A stretch of DNA of 64,000 bases, from assembly GCF_035920365.1 (NCBI RefSeq), contig NZ_CP109150.1:5270001-5334000 (forward strand), read 5' to 3'. The first letter of the stretch is position 1; each line of letters begins with the position of its first letter. This document shows, piece after piece, positions 33,801 to 40,540 of this stretch. A model generated the notes under the pieces. It made no database searches. It saw only the letters and a program-made list of their open reading frames with translations, and was not told the DNA's origin. The translations under genes and the position numbers were made by a program. The stretch comes from Micromonospora sp. NBC_01740. Lineage in GTDB: Bacteria; Actinomycetota; Actinomycetes; Mycobacteriales; Micromonosporaceae.

Positions 33801-36217
33801 CCCACCACACCTTCCGCCAACTCCTGCACCACTCCCGCACCGTCCTCATGCACGCCATCACCCACCAGGACATCCCCTTCGACAAACTCGTCGAACACAC
33901 CCGACCCACCCGCGACCGCCACACCCCACCCCTCATCCAGACCGTCTTCACCGGCGGGAACGCCACGGGCATCGCCGACGAGCCCATGCCGTTGCACACC
34001 GCCACGATGCGGCCGGTGTCGATCGAGCCGGGAACCGCGAAGTTCGACCTCACGGTCCACGCGGAGGTGGGCACCGACACCGTCGACGTGTACTTCAGCT
34101 ACGCCCGCGACCTGTACGAGCCCGGCACGATGGCCGACCTGGCCGACAGCTACCGCGCCCTCGTCGCCGCCGTGCTGGCCGATCCCGACCGGCGCCTGTC
34201 CAGCGTGGAGGTTGTCACCGACGACCAGCGCCGGCGGCTCGCGGCGGTGTCCACGGGGCGGCGGAGCGGGTCGGACCCGGCTCGTGTGACGCGGCCGGTC
34301 GGGGCCGACCCCGCTGACGGTACGGACGTCCAGGACACCGGGCCGGGCGGCATGGCCGGATGGTCGGACGGCGCTCCGGGGTGCGTGCCCCGGCTGGTGG
34401 CGGAAACGGCCCGACGCCAACCCGACGCGCTCGCCGTCGTCGACGCGGCAGGCCCGATCACCTACCGCGAACTCGACGAGCGGTCCAACCACCTCGCCCA
34501 CCAACTCCTGCACCACGGCGCCCGACCCGACCACCCCATCGCCGTCAGCCTCCCACCCGGCACACCCGCCATCACCGCCATGCTCGCCGTCCTCAAAACC
34601 GGCGCCGCCTACCTCCCCATCGACCCCACCGCACCCACCACACGCCGACACCACCTCATCACCAACTCCGCCGTCACCATCCTCATCACCCAAGACCCCC
34701 ACGACACCGACACACCCCCCGGCGTCGTCACCCTCGCCCCGCACCGCTCCGCCTCCCCGGCGGCACCCCGGGTCGACATCCACCCCGAGCAGTTGGCGTA
34801 CGTCATCCACACCTCCGGCTCGACGGGTGTCCCCAAGGGCGTCATGGTCGCCCACCACGCGCTGGCCAACCTCGTCCGGTGGCACCTCGACACCTATCCC
34901 AGCGGGCCCGGCGAGCACCACGGGCAGATCGCCAGCCTCGGCTTCGACGCGGCGGTCTGGGAGATCTGGCCCGCGCTGGTCAGCGGCGCCACCCTGCACA
35001 TCGCCGACCCCGCCGACCGCCTCGACCCCGCCGCGCTGCACGACTGGATGCACCGGCAGGGTCTCACCGAGGCCTTCGTGCCCACCCCGATCGCCGAGGC
35101 CGTCCTGCGGCTGCCGACGCCGCCCACCACCACGCTGCGCACGCTGCTCACGGGTGGGGACGCCCTCACCACCCGGCCCTCCGCGCGCACCCCCTACGCC
35201 CTGGTCAACCACTACGGGCCCACCGAGGCCGCGGTCGTCGCCACCGCCGGGCCGGTGCGCCCGGACGGGACCCACCGGCCGGACCTCGGCACCCCGATCG
35301 ACGGCGCCCGCGTCCACCTCCTCGACGCCGAGCTGCGCCTGGTGCCGCCCGGAGCGCCCGGCGAGCTCTGCATCGCCGGCGACGGGCTGGCCCGGGGATA
35401 CCTCGGCCGCCCGGGGCAGACGGCGGAGCGGTTCCTGCCCGACCCGCACGGACCACCCGGCAGCCGCCTCTACCGCACCGGCGACCTCTGCCGCCTCCGC
35501 ACCGACGGCACCCTCGAATTCCTCGGCCGCACCGACGAACAAATCGCCATCAACGGCTACCGCATCGAACCCGGCGAAATCGAAACCGCCCTACGCGCAC
35601 AACCCCACATCGAAGCCGCCCTCGTCACCACCCGCACACTCCCCACCGGCCGCCACCTCATCGCCTACGTCACCAGCACCAGCACCATCGACACCCACCA
35701 ACTCCGCGACACCCTCCACCACACCCTCCCCCGCCACCTCGTACCCCACGCCATCATCGCCCTGCCCCACTTCCCCCTCACCCGCAACGGCAAGATCGAC
35801 CGCAACGCACTCCCCGCACCGGATCCCACGACCATCCGCTCCGCGCCGCCCGGCGACGCCGTGCAGCGGCAGCTCGCCGGGATCTGGGCGACGGTGCTGG
35901 GCACCCCCGTCGCGGGCATCGGAGTCCGCGACGACTTCTTCGCCGTCGGCGGGCACTCCCTGCTGGCCACCCAGGTCACCGCGCAGGCCGGCGCCGCGTT
36001 CGAGGTCGACCTGCCGGTCGCGGCGCTGTTCCGGGACCCGACGATCGCGGGGCTGGCCGACGAGCTGCGCCGCGTCGAGCGCCGGCCCGGCTGGGTGGAC
36101 ACCGTGGCCGGCCTGCGCGAGGCCGTCGCCGCGCTCACCGAGGACCAGGCCCGACGAGCGCTGGCCGCCGCCACCCGGCCCGGCCCGCCGTACGACGAGA
36201 CAGGAGCGCCCCGATGA
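27830..36217 (+). CDS. Trimodular NRPS: A-T-C-A-T-C-A-T
   Basis: 2795 residues. Domains: A1 ~25-515, T1 ~525-595 (LGGHS, Ser ~555), C1 ~634-1075, A2 ~1094-1572, T2 ~1590-1650 (FGGHS, Ser ~1613), C2 ~1694-2135, A3 ~2184-2665, T3 ~2680-2745 (VGGHS, Ser ~2709). Both C domains have intact HHIVLDG and look LCL-type; no epimerase. Pocket residues read by aligning to GrsA: A1 D-A-W-T-L-A-L-V-L-K (Phe-like, uncertain), A2 D-A-W-F-F-G-I-V-A-K (hydrophobic), A3 D-A-W-F-L-G-H-V-V-K (one change from a known Leu code). With no N-terminal C domain it either starts a chain or receives one through a C domain in trans. Modules 2 and 3 share near-identical blocks. Stop overlaps the next start (ATGA). Confidence 0.93.
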   Translation: MIKESGWSAPPVPARPSGQPAGGEPHHADLVHEAIVRHPADALALGTDDALVTYGELRARSNRLARHLRATGVRRGDLVAVLLPRGVDGIVSVLAALTAGAAYLPIDAGYPPQRVRHMLTDSRARVLVTVRSLVRADLVVPGTPVVLLDDDRATLAAYPDRPPAVPVGPGDLAYVIYTSGSTGLPKGVMVEHGSLRGLARWRADAERLGPDDRCLHLFSPGFDASVWDIWAPLVAGASLWMPDDATRVDPDRLVDWLAAHAITSATLPTPLAEAVLTRPAPPDGALRILGAGGQQLLARPRPEHAFTTVNLYGPTEATVLAMAGEVAVEGDGPPSLGHPAAGAAIRLLTDDLRPVPAGSLGEVFIGGPGVARGYHDRPALTAERFPPDPYGPPGSRLYRTGDLARQLPDGTYHFAGRVDDQVKLHGHRIELGEIESVLLRHPGVRAAAVRVHEGTAGPRLVGYVVPEVGPDDATLAEHAARYLPATMVPAAWVRLAALPLTPHGKLDRAALPAPAEQVSEAPRDDLERRVAQVWAEVLGKSPGRDDNFFSLGGHSLRATMVAVRLRERFGLPIPAAIVFEAQTVAAMADRLRAEVTADPSTGGEDDPVVSGTGQPSEPDPALVPPGGKTSSPGRVLSFAQQRLWFLHTLDPKSTAYNTQTAWHIDGELDLDHLDTAIDEIIRRHEVLRTTFAEHDGIPVQIVHPPTTHHSTRHDLTHIHPDHHDHHVRDILRAELDQPFDLTTGPLLRSHVLQLAPTSHVLCLTWHHIVLDGWSVSVFHTELDHLYTDLAHGRAPSLPPLTTQYADIAQRQRHHWQSADARQQLEQFAARLRDAPPVCHPPTDRPRPDTEPGPTAVHHSQLNPDTLTTLTALAAQTGSTPFGVLLAAFQLLIHRYTHQNPIVIGTPLTGRTDPDAEKLIGFFVNTLPLAVDINPHHTFRQLLHHSRTVLMHAITHQDIPFDKLVEHTRPTRDRHTPPLIQTVFTTMEGTDPAPLHTATMRPLPIDEGVAKFDLTVQVQVEPDAVRVLFDYACDLYEPATMAELADSYRALVAAVLAEPDRPLSTVVAVTAAQRERLADALIASPVPVPPGDLGCVPRLVAETARRQPDALAVVDGAGAITYRELDERSNHLAHQLLHHGARPDHPIAVSLPPGTPAITAMLAVLKTGAAYLPIDPTAPTTRRHHLITNSAVTILITEDPHDTDTPPGVVALAPQATATATPPPLDIHPEQVAYVIHTSGSTGTPKGVMVPHRALTNLVHWHLDTHPTGPGQRHGQVASLGFDAAIWEIWPALVSGATLHIADPADRLDPAALHDWLVREDVTRTFLPTPIAEAVLRLPTPSTSRLRTIFTGGDALTTRPSAHAPYTLFNIYGPTETTVAVTVGPVRPDGVHRPDLGVPIAGARIHLLDADLQLVPPGAPGEVCVAGDVVSRGYLNKPGQTAERFLPDPHGPPGSRLYRTGDLCRLRTDGTLEFLGRTDEQIAINGYRIEPGEIETALRAQPHIEAALVTTRTLPTGRHLIAYVTGTHIDTHQLRDTLHHTLPRHLVPHAIIALPHFPLTRNGKIDRNALPAPDLSARGEPPRDDLERRVAQVWADVIGRLPGRDDNFFAFGGHSMQATMIAARLRETLGVPVSAAIVFEAQTVAAMADRLRAEVTAGPSTVGGEDDPVVTGAGQPSEPEPVLVPPGGKTSSPGRVLSFAQQRLWFLHTLDPKSTAYNTQTAWHIDGELDLDHLDTAIDEIARRHEILRTTFAEHDGVPVQIVHPEPTHHRTRHDLSHIHPDHHDRHVRDILRAELDQPFDLTTGPLLRCRALRLSDTAHVLCLTWHHIVLDGWSVGVFHTELDHLYTDLAHGRAPSLPPLTTQYADIAQRQRHHWQSADARQQLEQFAARLRDAPPVCHPPTDRPRPDTESGPTAIHHTHLPAGTLTTLATQTGSTPFGVLLAAFQLLIHRYTHQNPIVIGTPLTGRTDPDAEKLIGFFVNTLPLAVDINPHHTFRQLLHHSRTVLMHAITHQDIPFDKLVEHTRPTRDRHTPPLIQTVFTGGNATGIADEPMPLHTATMRPVSIEPGTAKFDLTVHAEVGTDTVDVYFSYARDLYEPGTMADLADSYRALVAAVLADPDRRLSSVEVVTDDQRRRLAAVSTGRRSGSDPARVTRPVGADPADGTDVQDTGPGGMAGWSDGAPGCVPRLVAETARRQPDALAVVDAAGPITYRELDERSNHLAHQLLHHGARPDHPIAVSLPPGTPAITAMLAVLKTGAAYLPIDPTAPTTRRHHLITNSAVTILITQDPHDTDTPPGVVTLAPHRSASPAAPRVDIHPEQLAYVIHTSGSTGVPKGVMVAHHALANLVRWHLDTYPSGPGEHHGQIASLGFDAAVWEIWPALVSGATLHIADPADRLDPAALHDWMHRQGLTEAFVPTPIAEAVLRLPTPPTTTLRTLLTGGDALTTRPSARTPYALVNHYGPTEAAVVATAGPVRPDGTHRPDLGTPIDGARVHLLDAELRLVPPGAPGELCIAGDGLARGYLGRPGQTAERFLPDPHGPPGSRLYRTGDLCRLRTDGTLEFLGRTDEQIAINGYRIEPGEIETALRAQPHIEAALVTTRTLPTGRHLIAYVTSTSTIDTHQLRDTLHHTLPRHLVPHAIIALPHFPLTRNGKIDRNALPAPDPTTIRSAPPGDAVQRQLAGIWATVLGTPVAGIGVRDDFFAVGGHSLLATQVTAQAGAAFEVDLPVAALFRDPTIAGLADELRRVERRPGWVDTVAGLREAVAALTEDQARRALAAATRPGPPYDETGAPR
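29694..30780 (+). repeat. C-domain repeat, copy 1
   Basis: Encodes most of C1 and is nearly identical to 32,874-33,951. Codons end almost always in C and leucine is mostly CTC, unlike flanking sequence. Confidence 0.8.
31109..31470 (+). repeat. A-domain N-terminal repeat, copy 1
   Basis: Start of A2; nearly identical to 34,382-34,743. Identity falls off before the A3 core and substrate pocket. Confidence 0.8.
32141..32547 (+). repeat. A-domain C-terminal repeat, copy 1
   Basis: End of A2 (motifs A7-A10); nearly identical to 35,414-35,823 apart from a short in-frame difference near 32,401/35,674. Confidence 0.8.
32874..33951 (+). repeat. C-domain repeat, copy 2
   Basis: Second copy of the 29,694-30,780 block, inside C2, with a few substitutions and a small deletion near 33,600. 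Confidence 0.8.
34382..34743 (+). repeat. A-domain N-terminal repeat, copy 2
   Basis: Start of A3, partner of 31,109-31,470. Confidence 0.8.
35414..35823 (+). repeat. A-domain C-terminal repeat, copy 2
   Basis: End of A3, partner of 32,141-32,547. Confidence 0.8.
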
Positions 36218-38496
36218 GCGGCCCGTCGCCCGACCCGGTCACCGCGCTGCTGCGACCGCCGCCCGGCTGGCCGGCGGAGGAGCACCGGCACCTGTTGGTA
36301 CGGCTGCTGCGCGAGCGGCTGCCCGCCGCGCCGACCGGTCCCGCCACCGTGGCCCAGCGGCAGCTCTGGTTCCTGCAACAGCTGGAGCCGACGAGCACGG
36401 CGTACCACATCCTGACCGTGGTGCGGATGACCGGCGAGCTGGACCTGCCGGCCCTGCGCGGCGCGCTCGCCGCCGTCACGGACCGGCACGACCTGCTCCG
36501 GGCCACCTTCGCGATGGTCGACGACGAGGTGCTCGTGCGGATCGGTCCCTGCGCGCCGGTGCCGGTGCCGGTCGTCGACCTCGGCACGACGGACGCCGCG
36601 ACCCGAGAGCAGCGGGTCCGGCAGGAGCTGGAGAGGGCCCACGACGAGCTGTTCGACCTGGCTGACGGCCCGCTGCTGCGGGCGGTGCTGATCCGTTGCG
36701 GGGCCGACGAGCACCTGCTCGCGGTCACCGTGCACCACATCGTCTTCGACGGCGGGTCCCGCCCGGTCTTCTGGAGCCACCTCGCCACGGCCTACGACGC
36801 GCTGCGGGCGGGGAAGACGCCGGACCTCGATCCGCCGGTGCCCGACGACGAGGACGACGAGGACGACTTCGCCGACGACCCGGAGGACCCGGACGCGGCA
36901 CTGGCCTACTGGCGCGAGCGGCTGGCCGGCCTGCCCGACCTGGACCTGCCCGGCGTACGCGACCGGGTGCCCGGGGCGTTGGCCTCCGGCCGGCGGCTGG
37001 ACGTCCCGCTGGACCGCGGCGTGACGACCGCCCTCACCCGGCTGGGTCGGTCCCGGCGGGCCACCTCGTTCATGACGCTGCTGGCCGCGTACCTGGTGCT
37101 GCTGTCCGTACGCACCGGCAGCAGCGACGTCGCCGTGCTGTCGCCGACGACGGGCAGGACGAGCGAGGCGGACGAGAGCCGGATCGGGTACTTCGTCAAC
37201 ACCGTGGTGCTGCGCGGGGACCTGGCGGGCAACCCGACCTTCGCCGAGGTGGTCGACCGGGTCCGGGAGCTGACCCTCGGGGCGTACGCCCACATGGCGG
37301 TGCCGTTCGAACGGATCGTGGACGAGGTGCGCCCGGCGCGGGTGCCGGGCCGGATGCCGTTCTCACAGTTCGCGTTCAGCGTGGAGGGCCGGCCCGCGCC
37401 CCCGCCCCGGCTCGCCGGCCTGAGCACCGCCTGGGTCGACGTCGACACCGGCACGGCGAAGTTCGACGTGCAGTTGGACGTCCTGACCGACGCCTCGGGC
37501 GGGCTCGTGGCGGCCTGGACCTGGCGCGACGGGCTGTTCGACCCGGCGGACATGGCCACCGTCGCCGACGACTTCGTGGCGCTGCTGGACGCGGTCGTCG
37601 CCGACCCGCACGCCACCGTCGACGCGCTGCCGGTGCGCCGGCCCGTGCCAGGCGTCCGGGCGGCGACCCCGCCGCCCGCGGCGCGTACCCGGCCGGGCGG
37701 GACGGGGTCCGGCACGCTGGTGCACCTCGGCGGGCCGACCGACCGCCCGCCGCTGATCCTGCCGCACCCCGTCAGCGGCACGGTCGGCGCGTACGCCGAA
37801 CTCGCCCGGCTGCTGCCCGCGTACCACCTGGTCGGCATCGAGTCGGCCGCCGACGCCACCGGCGACTCCATCGACGCGCTCGCCGAGGCGTACCTGGACG
37901 ACGTCGTCGCCCGCTGGCCGGCCGGCCCGTACCGGCTGTGCGGCTGGTCGATGGGCGGCCTGCTCGCGTACGAGATGTCCCGCCGGCTGGTGCGGGCCGG
38001 ACGCGCCGTCGACCTGCTGGTGGTGCTGGACACCGCGCCCGGGCAGGCGCGCCCGGCCGGCGAGGGGACCGACGACGCCGCGACGGCGGCCCGGTTCGCC
38101 GCGGACCTCGCCGCGTCCCTCGGCCGGGACCACCCGGCGCCGACGGCGGCGACGCTCGCCGCGCTGCCGGTCGAGGAACAGACGATGCTGCTGCGCCGCT
38201 GGCTGGTGGACGCCGGGGTGACCCCGGTGGCGCTGCCGGTGCGCGAGGTGCGCCGCCGGGTGGAGACCTTCGCCCGGCACGTCACCGCCGTGGCCGGGTA
38301 CCGGCCGGAGGGCGCGGAGCTGCCGCTGACCGTCGTGCAGGCCGCCGCGTCGCCGCGCTGGCAGCCGCGCTGGGAGCGCTACGTCGGCGCCCGGACCACC
38401 GTCCACGAGTACGAGGGCGACCACTACTCGCTGCTGCGCCGGCCCACGGTGCAACGGATCGCGGGTTGGCTGGCCCGGGCGCTGGACGACCGGTGA
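36214..38496 (+). CDS. NRPS condensation-thioesterase protein (C-TE, no carrier domain)
   Basis: 760 residues. C domain about 40-475 with QRQLWFLQQLE opening and intact HHIVFDG (from residue 174). Type I thioesterase about 505-755 with GWSMGG (Ser579), VLDTAPG (likely Asp) and EGDHYSLL (His). Between them is only a Pro/Arg-rich linker with no GGxS carrier motif. The C domain must therefore join substrates held on carriers of other proteins and the TE must take the chain from a carrier in trans. An Asp/Glu-rich loop (about residues 208-229) is inserted in the C domain. Start overlaps the trimodular NRPS stop (ATGA), so the two proteins are made together and probably interact. Likely performs final coupling and product release or cyclisation. 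Confidence 0.92.
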   Translation: MSGPSPDPVTALLRPPPGWPAEEHRHLLVRLLRERLPAAPTGPATVAQRQLWFLQQLEPTSTAYHILTVVRMTGELDLPALRGALAAVTDRHDLLRATFAMVDDEVLVRIGPCAPVPVPVVDLGTTDAATREQRVRQELERAHDELFDLADGPLLRAVLIRCGADEHLLAVTVHHIVFDGGSRPVFWSHLATAYDALRAGKTPDLDPPVPDDEDDEDDFADDPEDPDAALAYWRERLAGLPDLDLPGVRDRVPGALASGRRLDVPLDRGVTTALTRLGRSRRATSFMTLLAAYLVLLSVRTGSSDVAVLSPTTGRTSEADESRIGYFVNTVVLRGDLAGNPTFAEVVDRVRELTLGAYAHMAVPFERIVDEVRPARVPGRMPFSQFAFSVEGRPAPPPRLAGLSTAWVDVDTGTAKFDVQLDVLTDASGGLVAAWTWRDGLFDPADMATVADDFVALLDAVVADPHATVDALPVRRPVPGVRAATPPPAARTRPGGTGSGTLVHLGGPTDRPPLILPHPVSGTVGAYAELARLLPAYHLVGIESAADATGDSIDALAEAYLDDVVARWPAGPYRLCGWSMGGLLAYEMSRRLVRAGRAVDLLVVLDTAPGQARPAGEGTDDAATAARFAADLAASLGRDHPAPTAATLAALPVEEQTMLLRRWLVDAGVTPVALPVREVRRRVETFARHVTAVAGYRPEGAELPLTVVQAAASPRWQPRWERYVGARTTVHEYEGDHYSLLRRPTVQRIAGWLARALDDR

Positions 38497-38503
38497 GCGA
38501 CGT

Positions 38504-38532
38504 CGCCCGGCCCTCGGCGGGAATTCCGGGCG
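38504..38532. terminator. Possible terminator between convergent C-TE and condensation genes
   Basis: CGCCCGG (38504-38510) and CCGGGCG (38526-38532) with a 15-nt loop in a 58-nt convergent gap. Confidence 0.35.
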
Positions 38533-38554
38533 GCCCTGCGGAGGGTGGGCGCCG

Positions 38555-39865
38555 TCAGGCGGTGGGGGTGCCGGCCGCGAGGGGCTGGTCCGGTGACGCC
38601 AGCCCGATCTCCAGGCAACGGCGGGTCTCCGCGAGCAGTTCGTCGGTGCGTCCGGCGCTGTAGGAGGAGGCAGCGGCGTACAGCTTGATGCGTAGCTGCT
38701 CCTGGCCGTCGAGCTGGTCGAAGTAGCCGCCCAGACCGGCGGTGTCGTCCAGCGCCGAGGTGCTGTCCAGCTCGATCGCCTCGGCGGTGGCGCCGGGCCA
38801 GTCGATCGCCCGCAGCAGGGAGTAGTTGACCGAGACCGGGGCCAGCAGGTGCACCGGCACCCCGCGCCGCTTCAGCTCCACGACGACCCGCTCGAAGGGG
38901 ACGGCCTGGTGGCCGAGCGACTCGGCGGCCTGGTGGGCGACCCGGCGGCTGAGGTCGGCGAAGCCGATCCCCGGCGGTACGTCGACCCGCAGGACCGCGG
39001 CCTGGCTCAGCTGGCCGACGACGCGTTCGCAGTCGAGGAACGACCGCATGTCCACGACGAAGGCCACCCGGAACGACCGGGTGGCGGCGGGCCCGCCCAG
39101 CGCGCCCAGCAGGGCCGCGGTGTACGCGGCGAACGGGGAGACCCGCAGGCGGCGCACGGCCGGCACGATCCCGCCGGAGGGGACGTGCGCCTGCGCGAGG
39201 TGGCCACCGGGGGCCGGGGGTGGCCCGTCCGGTGCCGCGTCGAACGGGTCGGTCAGGTCGGCCCCGGTCTCCACCGGGCCGAGCCGGCCGAACGTGTCGA
39301 GCCACCAGTCGAGGTCCTCCTCCGCCTGTTCCTCGCCCAGCTCGAAGAGCCGGTCGAGGACGTCGTCGATCGGCTCGGCGGCGGGTGGCTGGCCCGTGCC
39401 GGCGCCCAGCTCGGCCCCGTAGAGGACGGCCAGGTCGTCGACCAGCAGGTCGAGGGAGTGGTGGTCGAGAAGCGCCATGTGCGCGCACAGCAGCAGGTAG
39501 GAACTCCCCGTGCCGGTCCGGGCCAGCGACACCGTCCAGCACGGTCCGGCCCACAGGTCCACCGGCCGCCGCAGGGCGGCCTGGCACCAGTCGAGGGCGG
39601 CCCGGTCGTCGGGCACCTCGACGACCTCCAGGTCGGCCCGATCGCGGCCGTCGCGCAGGACCACGTAGCCGTCGTGCTCGGCGAACGCCCGGCGCAGCAA
39701 CGGATGCGCCTCGGCCAGCCGCCCGACGGCGCGACGCAACGCCTCGACGTCGACGTCGCCGTTCAGGCGGTGGCACACCTGGGTCATCAGGGTCGCGGGA
39801 CCGACCCGGCCGTCGAGACGGCACAGGTATTCCTGGTGTTCGCTCGTCTCGAAATGGTCCCGCAC
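38555..39865 (-). CDS. Stand-alone condensation-superfamily protein with altered active site
   Basis: 436 residues, one C-domain/PapA-like acyltransferase fold without carrier or adenylation domains. The motif corresponding to HHxxxDG reads HMALLDH: the second His, normally the catalytic one, is Met and the Gly is His; a one-residue shift would instead give A-H-x4-D. VAFVVDMRSF and VSVNYSLLRA mark later C-domain regions. It could be an inactive scaffold, an acyltransferase with shifted chemistry, or an interface protein for carriers lacking their own module. GTG start at 39865. It is separated from MbtH by 446 nt containing its own promoter and a short leader-like ORF. Confidence 0.8.
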   Translation of the reverse strand: MRDHFETSEHQEYLCRLDGRVGPATLMTQVCHRLNGDVDVEALRRAVGRLAEAHPLLRRAFAEHDGYVVLRDGRDRADLEVVEVPDDRAALDWCQAALRRPVDLWAGPCWTVSLARTGTGSSYLLLCAHMALLDHHSLDLLVDDLAVLYGAELGAGTGQPPAAEPIDDVLDRLFELGEEQAEEDLDWWLDTFGRLGPVETGADLTDPFDAAPDGPPPAPGGHLAQAHVPSGGIVPAVRRLRVSPFAAYTAALLGALGGPAATRSFRVAFVVDMRSFLDCERVVGQLSQAAVLRVDVPPGIGFADLSRRVAHQAAESLGHQAVPFERVVVELKRRGVPVHLLAPVSVNYSLLRAIDWPGATAEAIELDSTSALDDTAGLGGYFDQLDGQEQLRIKLYAAASSYSAGRTDELLAETRRCLEIGLASPDQPLAAGTPTA

Positions 39866-39988
39866 CCTGAATCCCCCGGAATAATAGATGGCCCCGGCGG
39901 ACCAAATATCAACTGATCTGCGAACTGACGAGATCGCCTACCGACGTTCCGGAAGACGCATTTCAGAGGGTCGTACCAGAATTGCCTC

Positions 39989-40004
39989 GGAGACCGTGGT
40001 CTCC
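39989..40004. repeat. Hairpin just after the leader ORF
   Basis: GGAGACC-GT-GGTCTCC, 13 nt past the leader ORF stop. On the plus strand it is followed by TGTTTT, so it could also act as a terminator against plus-strand transcription; on the minus strand it could be part of an attenuator. Confidence 0.45.
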
Positions 40005-40017
40005 TGTTTTCCAGCTG

Positions 40018-40098
40018 TCAGGCGAGCCGGCTCTTGCGGGGCCGAACCACGAGGTCGATGTCCACCAGAGTCGTTGCCGTGTAGCAGTGAGCACGCAT
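40018..40098 (-). CDS. 26-residue leader-like peptide
   Basis: ATG at 40098 with GGGAG five nt upstream, ending TGA at 40018. The peptide runs MRAHCYTATT then LVDIDLVVRP then RKSRLA. It has its own promoter-like sequence about 35 nt upstream and is followed by a hairpin and then the stand-alone condensation gene, the layout of a regulatory leader peptide. It is lower in GC than neighbouring genes. It could instead be a small secreted or modified peptide (one Cys, basic C-terminus). I do not recognise a family with certainty. Confidence 0.5.
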   Translation of the reverse strand: MRAHCYTATTLVDIDLVVRPRKSRLA

Positions 40099-40139
40099 CT
40101 TGACTCCCATCCGGAACCGCCGGGGTCCACTGTGGATAG

Positions 40140-40168
40140 ACGTTAATATTTCTGTCCCGGCTCCGCAA
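40140..40168 (-). promoter_or_regulatory. Promoter of the leader peptide/condensation unit
   Basis: Minus strand: TTGCGG (40163-40168), 17 nt, TAACGT (40140-40145). Predicted start near 40133. Confidence 0.45.
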
Positions 40169-40311
40169 CCCGAAGTTTTTCCTGCGATAAGCGGGACCCG
40201 CGCGCGCAATTACCGCCCGTCGCTCTCCACTCGCGGGAAGTAATCGTGGTACGGGCGGGAGGCGGGCCCGACCGGACGACACGCGCCGCGCGGCCGGGAC
40301 CCTGACGTCTC

Positions 40312-40530
40312 CTACCCCGCCTCGCCCGCCATCGCCCGGCGCAGGCTCAGCGGGCGCATGTCCGTCCACACCGAGTCGATGTGCTCCAGGCACCGGGCGC
40401 GCGGCCCGACGAAGCCCTCCTCCCGCCAGCCCGCCGGGATCTCCCGCCCGTCCGGCCAGATCGAGTACTGCTCCTCGTCGTTGACCACGACCCGGCAGAT
40501 GTCGGCCGTCTCCGTCTGCTCCACCGTCAT
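40312..40530 (-). CDS. MbtH-like protein, NRPS adenylation chaperone
   Basis: 72 residues. [19 protein letters not shown] and [13 protein letters not shown] are the family signature, including the conserved tryptophans. MbtH-like proteins bind the N-terminal subdomain of many adenylation domains and are needed for their folding or activity, so this one probably serves several A domains of the cluster. ATG at 40530 with GGAGAAG upstream; last gene of the minus-strand operon, 10 nt after the class III aminotransferase. The ~210 nt beyond its stop show no clear terminator. Confidence 0.95.
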   Translation of the reverse strand: MTVEQTETADICRVVVNDEEQYSIWPDGREIPAGWREEGFVGPRARCLEHIDSVWTDMRPLSLRRAMAGEAG

Positions 40531-40540
40531 CTTCTTCTCC

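Larger units (their letters stand above)
39866..40311. other. AT-richer regulatory spacer upstream of the stand-alone condensation gene
   Basis: 446 nt, noticeably lower in GC than the surroundings. In minus-strand order it holds a promoter (40140-40168), a 26-codon ORF (40018-40098), a hairpin (39989-40004), and a possible second -10 (TATTAT, 39881-39886) just before the GTG at 39865. Confidence 0.55.

Noticed and set aside
27830..36217. Direct repeats considered as a CRISPR or transposon
   Set aside because: The repeats are hundreds of bases long, in frame, and encode C and A domains; they are module duplications.
27830..36217. Epimerisation domains in the trimodular NRPS
   Set aside because: Each C-type domain has a normal LCL-like layout following a T domain and preceding an A domain; no extra C-like domain is present.
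39866..40311. Riboswitch in the spacer before the condensation gene
   Set aside because: I see a short ORF and one simple hairpin but no recognisable conserved riboswitch core.
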